Shown here one piece after another: positions 1 through 9,553 of a stretch of 64,000 nt of DNA (its first letter is position 1; each line of letters starts with the position of its first letter). A model generated the notes under the pieces. It did no database searches. It had not been told where the DNA came from and saw nothing but the letters and a program-made list of their open reading frames with translations. The stretch spans positions 318,617,986 to 318,681,985 of the forward strand of contig CM068367.1 of the NCBI GenBank assembly GCA_034769895.1, in the 5' to 3' direction. A program made the translations under genes and the position numbers. This stretch comes from Magicicada septendecula (lineage: Eukaryota > Arthropoda > Insecta > Hemiptera > Cicadidae).

Positions 1-2410
1 TAATAAACTATATACTATACAATAACTTATATCATAAATTATATATATATATATAATTATATAATAAATTATTTATTAATTTATAATAATAATAATAATA
101 ATAATAATAATTATTATTATTATTATTATTATTATTATAAATAATAATAATTTATATATAATAATAAAGAAAATGGATATGAAACAATGGATGGGCGATA
201 CCCCTCGTTGAAACAGAATAATGAAAGTGGAGAGGAAATAGCCAAATAGCAGATTCTTTTTGTTGTTCATTTACTGCTGTTATACACGAATATTTGTTTC
301 TTTGTAAACAAATTACTCACTCACATTACTCGCTAGAAAAGATGCCAAGTTATTTTAGACTTCTGTAAAGTAATATAACGTAAAAATGATCGAAACCTAT
401 TCGCAATGATAAATTAATACTGTATCTTAAAAAGTTCTGCAACTGACAACGTATTTAATTTTGAACAAATTAGTTGACCAGTTAATTAATTCTCAACACT
501 CATGATTAGATTGGTTTAGTCACGCTGCTAGCAGAGTTCAGCAGGCTTCTATAGCGCTTCCTCCTGATCACGCCTTTCGGTAAGTTGCATTAGTCAAGAA
601 CAGGAAGTCTGATAACTGTCAAACGCATTTTATTATGCCTGTGCTAATAACACTGTTCATAGAGTTTCGCTCAGTTCTGAGCTGCGTTGGAACGTGGCGG
701 GTCACTAATTATGTCGTAGCATTCCGTTTTCAAACTGTCGATCAAATTTAATACAGACTGACAGGGCAAGAGAAGAATAAGGGATTCTCTTCTTTTTTGA
801 ACACATACACGTAATGTAACCTAGATGTGCGAAGCATTTAGTGTTAGTGGATTTATAGACGGAGTGCTGGACTATATGATAATGTTTCACTGTTTATGAA
901 GATGTTTTTGTCATTGTTCTAATTGTAATTCGAATTAAGAAATCTGAGTCATTTTGAAGGTAGGAAAGATGGACTTAGCTGAATATGTTAGAATGATATT
1001 CATTGTTTCTCTAAAAAAAAAACTGCAAGGGAAAGATAATTACAGCCGAATACGGAAATTCTATATGAAGTGTGGGTCACGTAAGAAGCTCAGGCCAAGA
1101 GAAAGTAAAAGGTTTTTGGTAAAACGAAGTACTGTACATATATATCCGTCAAAATGTAGAGAAACAGAGTACAAGTCGGTTTTGAGTGGTCTTTTGTAAC
1201 ATTATTGCCATCACTTAAATTTGTAACAAGAAATTATACGGACTGATTATTCGGTTGCAGCTCGATTATTTCAAACTGACTTTTTCTGGAGTTTTCTTGA
1301 TCTATTGCCTGAAATAATATTATTAATTTCTGTTGATTTATTTGTAAGTGATTACTACATAAAAGTCACGCTTTTCACTGGTATTAACATAATATTTCTT
1401 TTTAGCTATTAAATATTAACATATTACATGCGTTTTTCTATTTTACACGTGTTCAAAGAGCGAAAGAGAGAGAAAGATAAAGAGAGTTGAAAAGGGTGAG
1501 GAGAGACAGGTTGTGATGTGATGTATTGTTATTGTATTGGGAAACAAGTTTGCCCAATTACGTCCAACATTCTATCCCGAGCCTCATTACGCTTAACAAG
1601 CTGTTCACCCCTCATTTCTATCTCCTTAGTATTATTATTATCATCATCCTTATTTCTTCTTGTTTATTTCCCTCCAAGGAATTATTTATTGTATTCCCGG
1701 ACAAATATAAACAATAATATATACTAATCAGTGCTATAATAACCGGAAATATAATTCACCGAAAAACAAATTCTGTGACATTGAATGAAAGCTTTTTAAA
1801 AGCTTGTGAAATATGCATAGTTAGTTGTCTGAAGCGTGAGCAATAAATCTGGTTGTATTTCATGAATTCACTCTACGTGGACGGTACAATTGATTATAAT
1901 ACAAGCGTTCACAGTTAGTGTGAACCTTAGTTAAGAAAATTCATATCAATTGCGAGAGCCCAAATCGAAAGGAGTTCGAAGTATTGTATACAAATAAATA
2001 TAATTTTATTTAAATTATTTTGAATTTCAAATTAACGTAGCAAGTGTTTGTTAAGATACCCATACAAAATGCTCGGTACATGCACCCATTCATGTGCATT
2101 CTCGCACATACTTACACACAGAACTGAATCTTCATAACTGTTTAAAATACTTCTGCTATAACCTAATATAAAGAATTATTTGTAAAAATCGTTTGTATCA
2201 CAAAAATCTTATACAAAGGACCGTATGGACGTTTATCAAATTAAATATAGTACACAATACAAAGTACAAAATTTACATTATTATTATATACGACTATACA
2301 ATTTTTTGGAAAAGAAAACGCTATTTAGATCCATGGGATATTTTTAATTCATCCATGGGACCGAGACGAGCGTAAGTAGTTTTGCATAATATACAGTGTA
2401 ATTATGGTAT
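1..2410. other. AT-rich non-coding stretch, no gene recognised
   Basis: Short reading frames here (the longest is about 81 codons at 954-1199, lysine-rich) show no domain I recognise and look like chance frames. Apart from the simple repeat listed separately I see no RNA gene or mobile element. It could be intron or intergenic DNA. Confidence 0.6.
83..152. repeat. (AAT)n/(ATT)n microsatellite
   Basis: A run of AAT triplets switches directly into a run of ATT triplets, so the tract is self-complementary and could fold into a hairpin. The stops and isoleucines read across it are an artefact of the repeat. Confidence 0.9.
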
Positions 2411-2532
2411 ATTTTTACTTCCATGTTCCATAAGAAAATGGAAGTATGGACATGGCGAAAAAATCATGTTCGAGATAACGTCTGATTCTGATTGTACTAC
2501 CCTCAAAACATGAAGAAAAGTCATTTTTCGAA

Positions 2533-2579
<47 letters not shown>

Positions 2580-3137
2580 TGTCTGTCTCTCTGTGTGCCT
2601 GTGTGTCTATGTGTAGAATGTTTTCTATGGCAAACGATAACAGCCCCAAATTCAAACAGAATCAAATACTTTTTTGCATACAGCTCTGAATTGTAGAGTA
2701 CTCAAGGCCTATTGTTTTTGGTGAAGATCAGTTACGGGAAAGGGGTAGTTTACCAGCAACGTTTTATGTTGTAACAAAGGTAATTTTACTTCCGTGTTCC
2801 ATAAGGAAATGGAAGTATGGTGATGGCAAAAAAAAATCATGTTCGAGATAATTGCAGATTCTGATTGTACTACCCTCAAAACATGAAAAAAGTTATTTTT
2901 CGACAAGTGTGTGTGTGTCTGTCTGTGTGTCTGTGTGTGTGTAGATTTTTTTTCTATGGCAAACGATAACAGCCGCAAATTCAAACAGAATCAAATAATT
3001 TTTTGCATACAGCCCTGAATTGTAGAGTACTCAAGACCTATTGTTTTTGGTGAAGATCGGTTAAGGGGAAGGGGTAGTTTACCAGCAACGTTTTTTTACT
3101 TCCATGTTCCATAAGGAAATGGAAGTATGGTGATGGC
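2411..3137 (+). repeat. Two A+GT+B repeat modules and a third partial A
   Basis: Module A starts with a small palindrome (ACTTCCAT...ATGGAAGT) at about 2417, 2790 and 3106. It continues through a segment ending near CTCAAAACATGA and then a GT/CTGT-rich tract. Module B follows (CTATGGCAAACGATAACAG through GTAGTTTACCAGCAACG). The first two copies are complete; the third breaks off after the palindrome and joins module C at about 3138. No coding potential is seen. The same modules recur in both orientations to about 6620, so this is the left edge of a complex repeat, probably derived from a non-autonomous element. Confidence 0.8.
2535..2577. repeat. (GT)n microsatellite inside module A
   Basis: An uninterrupted GT run, followed by CTGT/CTCT variants to about 2615. 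Shorter or interrupted versions occupy the same place in the copies at about 2907-2942, 4546-4600 (complementary strand) and 4797-4850, so the tract is part of the module and its length varies between copies. Confidence 0.9.
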
Positions 3138-3615
3138 AAATATTGGTATGGAGAACCATACATGAGTTCCATGTTCTAAGATTTATATTTAAAATCATTT
3201 ACGAAATTAAATGTTTCCATAGAAACTACTTCTTTCCACTTATTGCTTCAGCCTTAACCACAGTACTGTGGTCACTAACGTATACCACCACACGTTATCG
3301 CACTCGATTTTCACTGATGATGGCAGTCGACGGCACTGCCGAAACGTCTAGTTTTGCAGAAAACTTTGGACTACGGCCAAACAGCCCGGGAAGGAATTTT
3401 AACGACAAACACTTCTTTGTTGCCAATAACGTAGTACATATATAAAAAATTATCCCCTACCCCTTCAACTATTATTTTCATTTATAGAAAATTACCCCCA
3501 CCCCGTTCAACTAGCCCCTTCATTTATAGATATTTCATCTACGTTTCTACAGTGGATTATTATGATATTCTTATCAGGATACTTTATTTATCAAAATTAA
3601 GTACTTTACTCTTGT
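3138..3615 (+). repeat. Module C, copy 1 (hammerhead strand = +)
   Basis: About 475 bp, the reverse complement of the copies at about 5690-6150 and 6620-7090. It holds the palindrome ACCACAGTACTGTGGT near 3257, a hammerhead-like core (3314-3345), a GGCCAAACAGCCCGGG segment and an AT-rich end with CCCCAC/CCCCTT blocks. The 100-codon frame across it exists only because the repeat lacks stops in one frame; the same happens in the other copies. No protein similarity is recognised. Confidence 0.8.
3314..3345 (+). ncRNA. Hammerhead-ribozyme-like core, copy 1
   Basis: CTGATGA at 3314-3320 is followed by T, then a perfect 6-bp stem (GGCAGT 3322-3327 with ACTGCC 3335-3340) around a 7-nt loop, then GAAAC at 3341-3345. 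This is the order of a hammerhead core: CUGANGA, stem II, GAAA. Penelope-like elements are known to carry minimal hammerheads. The extra T before stem II is not canonical but is shared by every copy in this window. I did not resolve stems I and III, so self-cleavage is inferred only. Confidence 0.55.
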
Positions 3616-4535
3616 TACAACAAAAAATGTTTCCGGTAAACTGCCCTTTCCCCCTAACCTATCTTCACCAAAATCAATAGACCTTGAGTCCTCTACAACT
3701 CAGGCACATATGTAAAAATTTATTTGATTCTGTTTGAATTTACGGCAGTTATCGTTCGTTATGAAATAATTTCTCTTATTACAACATAAAATGTTGCAGG
3801 TAAACTAACCCTTTCTCTTAACCGATCTTCACCAAAATCTACAATCCTTGAGTTTTCTACAACATAGGGAAGTATGCAAAACATTATTTGATTATATTTG
3901 AATTTACGGCAGTTATCGTTCGTCATAGAAAAAATTACCCTTGTTATCACATAAAACGTTGCCGGTAAACTACCCCTTTCCGTTAACCGATCTTCAACAA
4001 AATCAACAGACCTTGAGTTGTCTACAATTGAGGAAGGTATGCACAAAATTATTTGATTCTGTTTGAATGTGCGGCAGTTATCGTTCGTTATAGAAATAAT
4101 TACTCTTGTTAAATCATTAACAGTGGCAGGTAAACTACCCCTTTCCCTTAACCGATCTTCACCAAAATCAACAGGCCTTCGGTTTTCTACAATTTAGGGA
4201 AGTATGCAAAACATTATTTGATTATGTTTGAATTTACGTCAGTTATCGTTCGTCATAAAAAAATTACCCTTGTTATCACATAAAACGTTAAACTACCCCT
4301 TTCCCTTAACCGATCTTCACCAAAATCAACAGGCCTTCAGTATTTTACAATTCATGAATGTATGCAAAAAAATATTCGATTTTGTTTGAATTTACGGCTG
4401 TTATCGTTTTCCATAAAAAAATTACCCTTGATAAAAACAAACGTTGCAGGTAAACTACCCCTTCCCCTTAACCGATCTTCACCAAAATATTTATTTGATT
4501 CTGTTTGAATTTGCGGCTGTTATCGTTTGCCATAG
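3616..4535 (-). repeat. Tandem array of module B, minus orientation
   Basis: About six B units. The shared segment reading (G)GTAAACTACCCCTTTCCC then CGATCTTCACCAAAAT recurs at about 3637, 3800, 3963, 4130, 4288 and 4449, a period of about 163 bp. Units differ by substitutions and small indels, so the array is not newly expanded. It is inverted relative to the B arrays at 4860-5690 and 6150-6620. No gene. Confidence 0.85.
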
Positions 4536-4859
4536 AAAAAAAATCTACAGATAGACACACAGACAGACACACAGACACACAGACACACACACAGACACTT
4601 ATCGAAAAATGACTATTTTTCATGTTTTGAGGGTAGTAGAATTAGAATCTGCAATAATCTGGATCACGCTTTTTTATGCCATCACCATATTTCCATTTCC
4701 TTAAGTAACATGGATATAAAAAAATCGTGTGCGAGTTAATTGCAGATTCTGATTGTACTACACTCAAAACATGAAAAATAGTCATTTCTCCAAAAGTGTC
4801 TATGTGTGTGTCTGTCTGTCTATGTGTCTATCTGTCAATGTGTGTCTGTAGATTTTTTT
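4536..4859. repeat. Palindrome centre: two head-to-head A+GT modules
   Basis: Left of about 4698 the AC/GACA tract and module A read on the minus strand; right of it module A and a GT/CTGT tract read on the plus strand. The A segments either side (CATGTTTTGAGGGTAGTA near 4621 and TACTACACTCAAAACATG near 4757) are near reverse complements. This is the symmetry point of the 3138-6150 inverted repeat. Confidence 0.75.
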
Positions 4860-5689
4860 TCTATGGCAAACGATAACAGCCGCAAATTCAAACAGAATCA
4901 AATAATTTTTTGCATACAGCTCTGAATTGTAGAGTACTCAAGACCTGTTGTTTTTGTTGAAGATCGGTTAAGGGAAAGGGGTACTTTACCTGCAACATTT
5001 TTTTTTATGAAGATTCATTTTTTTTCTATGGCAAACGATAACAGCCACAAATTCAAACTGATTCAAATAATGTTTCGTAGGCAGCCCTGAATTGTAGAGT
5101 TCTCAAGTCCTTTTGTTTTTGGTGAAGATCGGTTAAGGGAGAGGGATAGTTTACCTGCAACGTTTTATGTTTTAACAAGGGTAATTTTTTCTATGACGAA
5201 CGATAACTGCCGCACATTCAAAAAACAGAATCAAATAATGTTTTGCATGCATCCCTGAATTGTAGAAGACCGAAGGCCTATTGATTTTGGTGAATATCGG
5301 TTAAGTGAAAGGGGTAGTTTACCTGCAACGTTTTATGTGATAACAAAGTTAATTTTTTCTATGACGAACGATAACTGCCGTAAATTCAAACATAATCAAA
5401 TAAGTTTTTGCAGACATCCCTAAATTGTAGAGAACTCAAGGCCTGTTGATTTTGGTGAAGACCGGTTAAGGGAAGGGGTAGTTTACCTGCAACATTTTAT
5501 GTTGTAACAAGAGAAATTTTTTCATGACGAACGATAACTGACGTAAATTCAAACAGCATAAAATAATTTTTTACATATATGCCTGAGTTGTAGAAGGCTC
5601 AAGGCCTATTGATTTTGGTGAAGATCGGTTACGGGGAAAGGGCAGTTTACCTGTAACATTTTTTGTTGTAACAAGAGTAAAGTACTTAA
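4860..5689 (+). repeat. Tandem array of module B, plus orientation
   Basis: About five B units starting near 4860, 5027, 5190, 5357 and 5520, again close to 165 bp each. They mirror the minus-strand array at 3616-4535 across the centre near 4698. No coding function is seen. Confidence 0.85.
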
Positions 5690-6150
5690 TTTTGATAAAT
5701 AAAGTATCCTTATAAGAAGATCTTAATAATCCACTGTAGAAACGTAGATGAAATATCTATAAATGAAGAGGCTAGTTGAACGGGGTGGGGGTAATTTCTA
5801 TAAATGAAAATTATAGTTGAAGGGGGAGGGGATAATTTTTATATGTGTACTACGTTGTCGGCAACAAAGTAGTAGTTTGTTGTTAAAATTCCTTCCCGGG
5901 CTGTTTGGCCGTAGTCCAATGTTTTCTGCAAAACCAGACGTTTCGGCAGTGCCGTCGACTGCCATCATCAGTGAAAATCGAGTGCGATAACGTGTGGTGG
6001 TATATGTTAGTGACCACAGTACTGTGGTTAAGGCTGAAGCAATAAATGGAAAGAAGTAGTTTCTATATAAACATTTCATTTCGTAAACGATTTTAAATAT
6101 AAATCTTAGAACATGGAAGTCATGTATGGTTCTCCATACCGATATTTTCT
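5690..6150 (-). repeat. Module C, copy 2
   Basis: Inverted copy of 3138-3615 with the same sub-segments: GGGGTGGGGGTAA and GGGGGAGGGGATAA blocks, CCCGGGCTGTTTGGCC, the hammerhead-like core on the minus strand, and ACCACAGTACTGTGGT. It ends at the GTATGGTTCTCCATACCGAT boundary that is also present in copies 1 and 3. Confidence 0.8.
5940..5971 (-). ncRNA. Hammerhead-ribozyme-like core, copy 2
   Basis: On the minus strand: CTGATGA (5971-5965), T, the same 6-bp stem II with 7-nt loop as copy 1, then GAAAC (5944-5940). Sequence and geometry are identical to the 3314-3345 core. Confidence 0.55.
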
Positions 6151-6619
6151 ATGATAAAAAGATAACTGCCGTAAAGTCAAACAGAATCAAATAATTTTTT
6201 GCATACCCTTTAGTTTTTGGTGAAGATCGGATAAGAGATAGGTGTAGTTTACCAGCAACGTTTTATGTTTTAAGAAGGGTAATTTCTTCCATGACGAACG
6301 ATAACTGCCGTAAGTTCTAACAGAATCAACTAAGTTTTTGCATACATTCCTGAATTGTATAGTACTCAAGGCCGGTTGATTTTGGTTAAGATCGGGTAAT
6401 GAAAAGAGGTAGTTTACCTGCAACGATGATGTTTTAACAAGAGAAATTTTTTCATGACGAACGATAACTGATAACTGCCGTAAATTCAAACAGAATAAAA
6501 TATTTTTTTACATATGTTCCTGAGTTGTAGAGGACTAAAGGCTTATTGCTTCTGGTGAAGATCGGTTACGCGGAAAATGTTGGTAGTTTACCTGCTACGT
6601 TTTATGTTTTAACAAGAGT
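6151..6619 (+). repeat. Three more B units
   Basis: B-type units begin near 6150, 6290 and 6450, in the same orientation as 4860-5689 and more diverged, including a duplicated GATAACTG. They separate C copies 2 and 3. Confidence 0.75.
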
Positions 6620-7090
6620 AAAGTACTTAATTTTGATAAATAAAGTATCCTGATAAGAAGATCATAATAATCCACTGTAGAAACGTAGAAGAAATATATA
6701 TAAATGAAGAGGGTAGTTGAACGGGGTGGGGATAATTTTTTATAAATGAAAATTATAGTTGAAGGGGGAGGGGATAATTTTTTATATGTGTACTACGTTA
6801 TCGGCAACAAAGAAGTAGTTTGTAGTTAAAATTCCTGCCATGGCTGTTTGGCCGTAGTCCAATGTTTTCTGCAAAACCAGACGTTTCGGGAGTGCCATCG
6901 ACTGCCATCATCAGTGAAAATCTAGTGCGATAACCTGAGATGGTATACGTTAATGACCACAGTATTGTGGTTAAGGCTGAAGCAGTAAGTAGAAAGAAAT
7001 AGTTTCTATGGAAATATTTTATTTCGAAAATGATTTTAAATATAAATCTTAGAACATGGAAGTCATGTATGGTTCTCCATACCGATATTT
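6620..7090 (-). repeat. Module C, copy 3
   Basis: A third copy of module C in the orientation of copy 2, somewhat more diverged (for example CATGGCTGTTTGGCC where copy 2 has CCGGGCTGTTTGGCC). It ends at the same GTTCTCCATACCGAT boundary, after which the sequence becomes unrelated. Confidence 0.8.
6883..6914 (-). ncRNA. Hammerhead-ribozyme-like core, copy 3
   Basis: Minus strand: CTGATGA (6914-6908), T, GGCAGT...ACTCCC, GAAAC (6887-6883). The stem II 3' strand has one change (TGCC to TCCC) relative to copies 1 and 2, which breaks one base pair, so this copy is probably weaker. Confidence 0.5.
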
Positions 7091-7142
7091 CTATTTGTAT
7101 CGGCCATCTGAGAACCACGTGGCATTTTCAATTCTTTATTCC

Positions 7143-7210
7143 TTGTTCTTTCTCCAATATTCTTTCATCTTTTCAAATTGTTCTTTCTCCAATATTCTTT
7201 CATCTTTTCA
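7143..7210. repeat. Tandem duplication, 35-bp unit, two copies
   Basis: A pyrimidine-rich segment beginning TTGTTCTTTCTCCAATATTC occurs at 7143 and again at 7178, with near-perfect identity. Confidence 0.85.
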
Positions 7211-7231
7211 CTATGTCTCTTCTTCCTGTCC

Positions 7232-7441
7232 TCAGTCCGCTTTGAACCTGCGTTTTTTCTCTCTCCTTCCCTGGACTCCTTCCATTGTTAACACTTTTGC
7301 CCGAAAAACTTCTCTTTCAATTGCTTCTTCTACGTTTATATTATTTTTTTCTAAATCCTTTTGGACTTCCTTAATCCAACTTGATGTTGACTCTTTCAAG
7401 TTACCACCTGGGGTAGTACCTTCATTTAGCGGACTTTCCAT
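7232..7441 (-). pseudogene. Non-LTR retrotransposon C-terminal fragment
   Basis: The minus-strand frame contains a stretch like SSWIKEVQKDLEK...VEEAIEREVFRAKVL. It resembles the conserved tail found after the reverse transcriptase in many insect non-LTR elements (a GRP..W..V..DL segment followed by a DR..WR-like segment). The GRPR motif is altered and nothing upstream on this strand is recognisable, so it is a short 5'-truncated remnant. The frame ends at its own stop, as expected of a true 3' end. The family assignment is by eye and tentative. Confidence 0.5.
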
Positions 7442-7684
7442 ACTGGAATTTAAATTGTATATAGTGCAAAAGTAGATATTAAATTCCGAAATAAAATCGG
7501 ACTGTTAGTCCGATCGGATTGTTTTCGTGTTTTACTCCACAAGGTTCTTTAGCTCTCTCTGCCGTTGGGAACTGGGATTTAGGTTTTTTATTTTTTGTGG
7601 TTTTGTATTTAGGCTTATAGCTCTGCTGAGCCTATCTAAGCAGAGACTTTTAGAAGTCTGAAATGATAATATAACGATAATGAT

Positions 7685-7720
<36 letters not shown>

Positions 7721-7746
7721 GGAGGAGGAGGAGAAGGAGGAGGAGG
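7685..7746. repeat. (TGA)n followed by (GGA)n microsatellite
   Basis: TGA triplets from about 7685 to 7720 pass into GGA/GAA triplets. GAT/TGA-rich tails are typical of some non-LTR 3' ends, but I could not assign an element body immediately upstream. Confidence 0.8.
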
Positions 7747-8762
7747 TTAACTACGACACGCGTATCAACAATTTAAGACCAGTTAAAAAATGATAAGTCG
7801 AGACCCAGAGAAAATTTGGTTATGTAGTATCTTTGAGACATATACCGTTCAAATCTGTATACTTAAAATAAGCAGACACACGGGTACCAGTTTTTTATAA
7901 CATCGATCGTGTTGAGCGGCGTTGTATTAAATAATATTATAGCATTTCATTAAGTAGTATATATTAAACCTCAGAGCTGATACAAATAGTGGTGTCGTGA
8001 CGAACATTAGTAAATCGACGCTTAGTGAAATTATCAGCACCGTAAACGATATGGTCGCACGGTTGGAAATTATTGTTAGAAACCTATTGTGTCACTGTAT
8101 TAGACGTTCTCCCTTGGACTTGTAATTCTCGTTAATGTTCGTTGGAGGGGTGGGGAAAGCGGTGACAACGCTAAGGCTACTGTCTACACGAATGTTTCCG
8201 AAATGCTCATTTAAAATTCTATACGTAGATGTTTCCAACTTGTTAACAAAAACGGTGACACGTAAAATATTTAATGTAAGAATGAAAAACACGGTTTCAT
8301 TTATTCGTCGGCCACACCCAGACGATTGTCAGTGTACACGCGATACTAGGAAGTAGGCTGTAGGCCTACTACTGTCGTGTTTGTCATCAATTCCGCCATA
8401 TCACTCTTGTTTAAACGCCGGCCGGCACATAATTGTGTAGAATATCGTCTTCGTCAAAGTTAAGGAATCTAACCAACGAATTTTAGGATATACGACAGTT
8501 ATATAACACAAGAGATTCGGTTCCTATTTAATAGACTGTTTTAAACGTAAAATATTAAATCTGTAATAGCCTTACGATCTTTATTAGAGTTACATGTTCA
8601 CAGAAGTGAACAAATGTTCTAATCACAATGTTTAGTTTTCTACATTTCTGATTTAAAATAATCGACCATTATCTTAGTCAAATACACGAATAATGCGGCA
8701 CAAAAAAAAACCTGATTGGTCGTTCTTGTTAATGTGCATATAGGCCTATATATATAATAATA
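7747..8762. other. No gene recognised
   Basis: AT-rich sequence with two overlapping antisense frames of about 70 codons (8092-8356) that show no known motif. Two TAGGCCTA palindromes occur (8361, 8741). I see nothing else. Confidence 0.6.
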
Positions 8763-8802
8763 AAAATTTATATTTACTTTACCTCAAGATGTTATTTTTC
8801 CC
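8763..8802 (+). repeat. Left inverted repeat of Penelope-like fragment
   Basis: Forty bases, perfect reverse complement of 9514-9553, containing TTTACCTCAAGATG. Confidence 0.9.
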
Positions 8803-9003
8803 TTATTGTTTATTGTTTGTTTTGTTAATTCATAAATAAATAATAACAACAATAAAAAATGGGCCACATTCACATACATAAATAATAAAATGACAAAACT
8901 AACGAAACTATTTAAAAATACAGACATTAAAATAGCATACAAAACTAATAAAAATAATTTATAAAAACTAAATAACCCACACAACAATGATAATACAACA
9001 ACC

Positions 9004-9399
9004 AATGGTATATACAAAATTGAATGCAAAATTGCAATAAATGTTACATAGGACAAACAAGAAAACAACTGAAAAAACGTTATTTTGGACATCTAAACGC
9101 ATACAAAACCAGAATTATATAAATCTAATTTGGCCATACATGCAATAAACACTGGACATGAATTCCCAGACATAATCAACATGACACTAACAAAACACAT
9201 ACCACACAAAGGCACCATAATAAACATTTGGGAAAATTTACAAATACTTAAACACAAAATACAAAACAAAGTAATACCTGAACAAATACAAATCAATATA
9301 AAACATGATACAATTTTCAAAGCACTCAACATCGAAAATACACAAAATACTAGTATATACACCACAATCACACACAATAATAACAATTTAAAAAATTAA
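9004..9399 (+). pseudogene. Degraded GIY-YIG endonuclease of a Penelope-like element
   Basis: Reading across frames gives a YKIEC segment, then a CYIGQT-like segment, then RYFGHLNAYKTR at about 9010-9115. After a frame change an uninterrupted stretch (9130-9399) reads AIHAINTGHEFPDI, HKGTIINIWENLQILKHK and an asparagine-rich end. The order (paired cysteines, GxT, RF/YxGH, then H...GH and a KG....EN..I segment) matches the C-terminal nuclease of Penelope-like retroelements, which nicks target DNA for reverse transcription. At least one frameshift and stops in the first half mark it as dead. It lies wholly between the 40-bp inverted repeats. Confidence 0.65.
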
Positions 9400-9513
9400 A
9401 AACCAACGAGAAGCCATAACAACAGCCAACCAGCACACAGGTACTCAACAAGATTCAAAATTATAAAGGTTGATAATGGGAACACTATGGATGCCGAAAC
9501 ATGTTCCAAATAT

Positions 9514-9553
9514 GGGAAAAATAACATCTTGAGGTAAAGTAAATATAAATTTT
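9514..9553 (-). repeat. Right inverted repeat of Penelope-like fragment
   Basis: Forty bases, perfect reverse complement of 8763-8802, starting 13 bases after the GAAAC of the decayed hammerhead-like motif. Confidence 0.9.

Larger units (their letters stand above)
8763..9553 (+). mobile_element. Penelope-like element fragment bounded by 40-bp inverted repeats
   Basis: The segment 8763-8802 is the exact reverse complement of 9514-9553. Between them lies a degraded GIY-YIG-type endonuclease coding region on the plus strand, and near the right end a GAAAC-containing motif (9496-9500) after TTGATAATGGG, which looks like a decayed hammerhead core. Terminal repeats in direct or inverted arrangement plus a GIY-YIG domain are hallmarks of Penelope-like elements. 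The reverse transcriptase part is missing, so the copy is truncated and inactive. Confidence 0.7.

Noticed and set aside
3143..3445. 100-codon frame, with related frames at 5798-6079 and 6798-7118, looking like a conserved protein family
   Set aside because: The similarity is explained by the three copies of repeat module C; the frames run through the hammerhead-like core in both orientations and lack any domain.
2535..4850. CRISPR-like array suggested by regularly spaced repeats
   Set aside because: Repeats are long (about 163 bp), contiguous, without unique spacers, and in a eukaryotic repeat context.
8784..9386. Hydrophobic minus-strand frames resembling membrane proteins
   Set aside because: Antisense of the Penelope-like GIY-YIG remnant; the hydrophobicity comes from AT-rich codons read in reverse.
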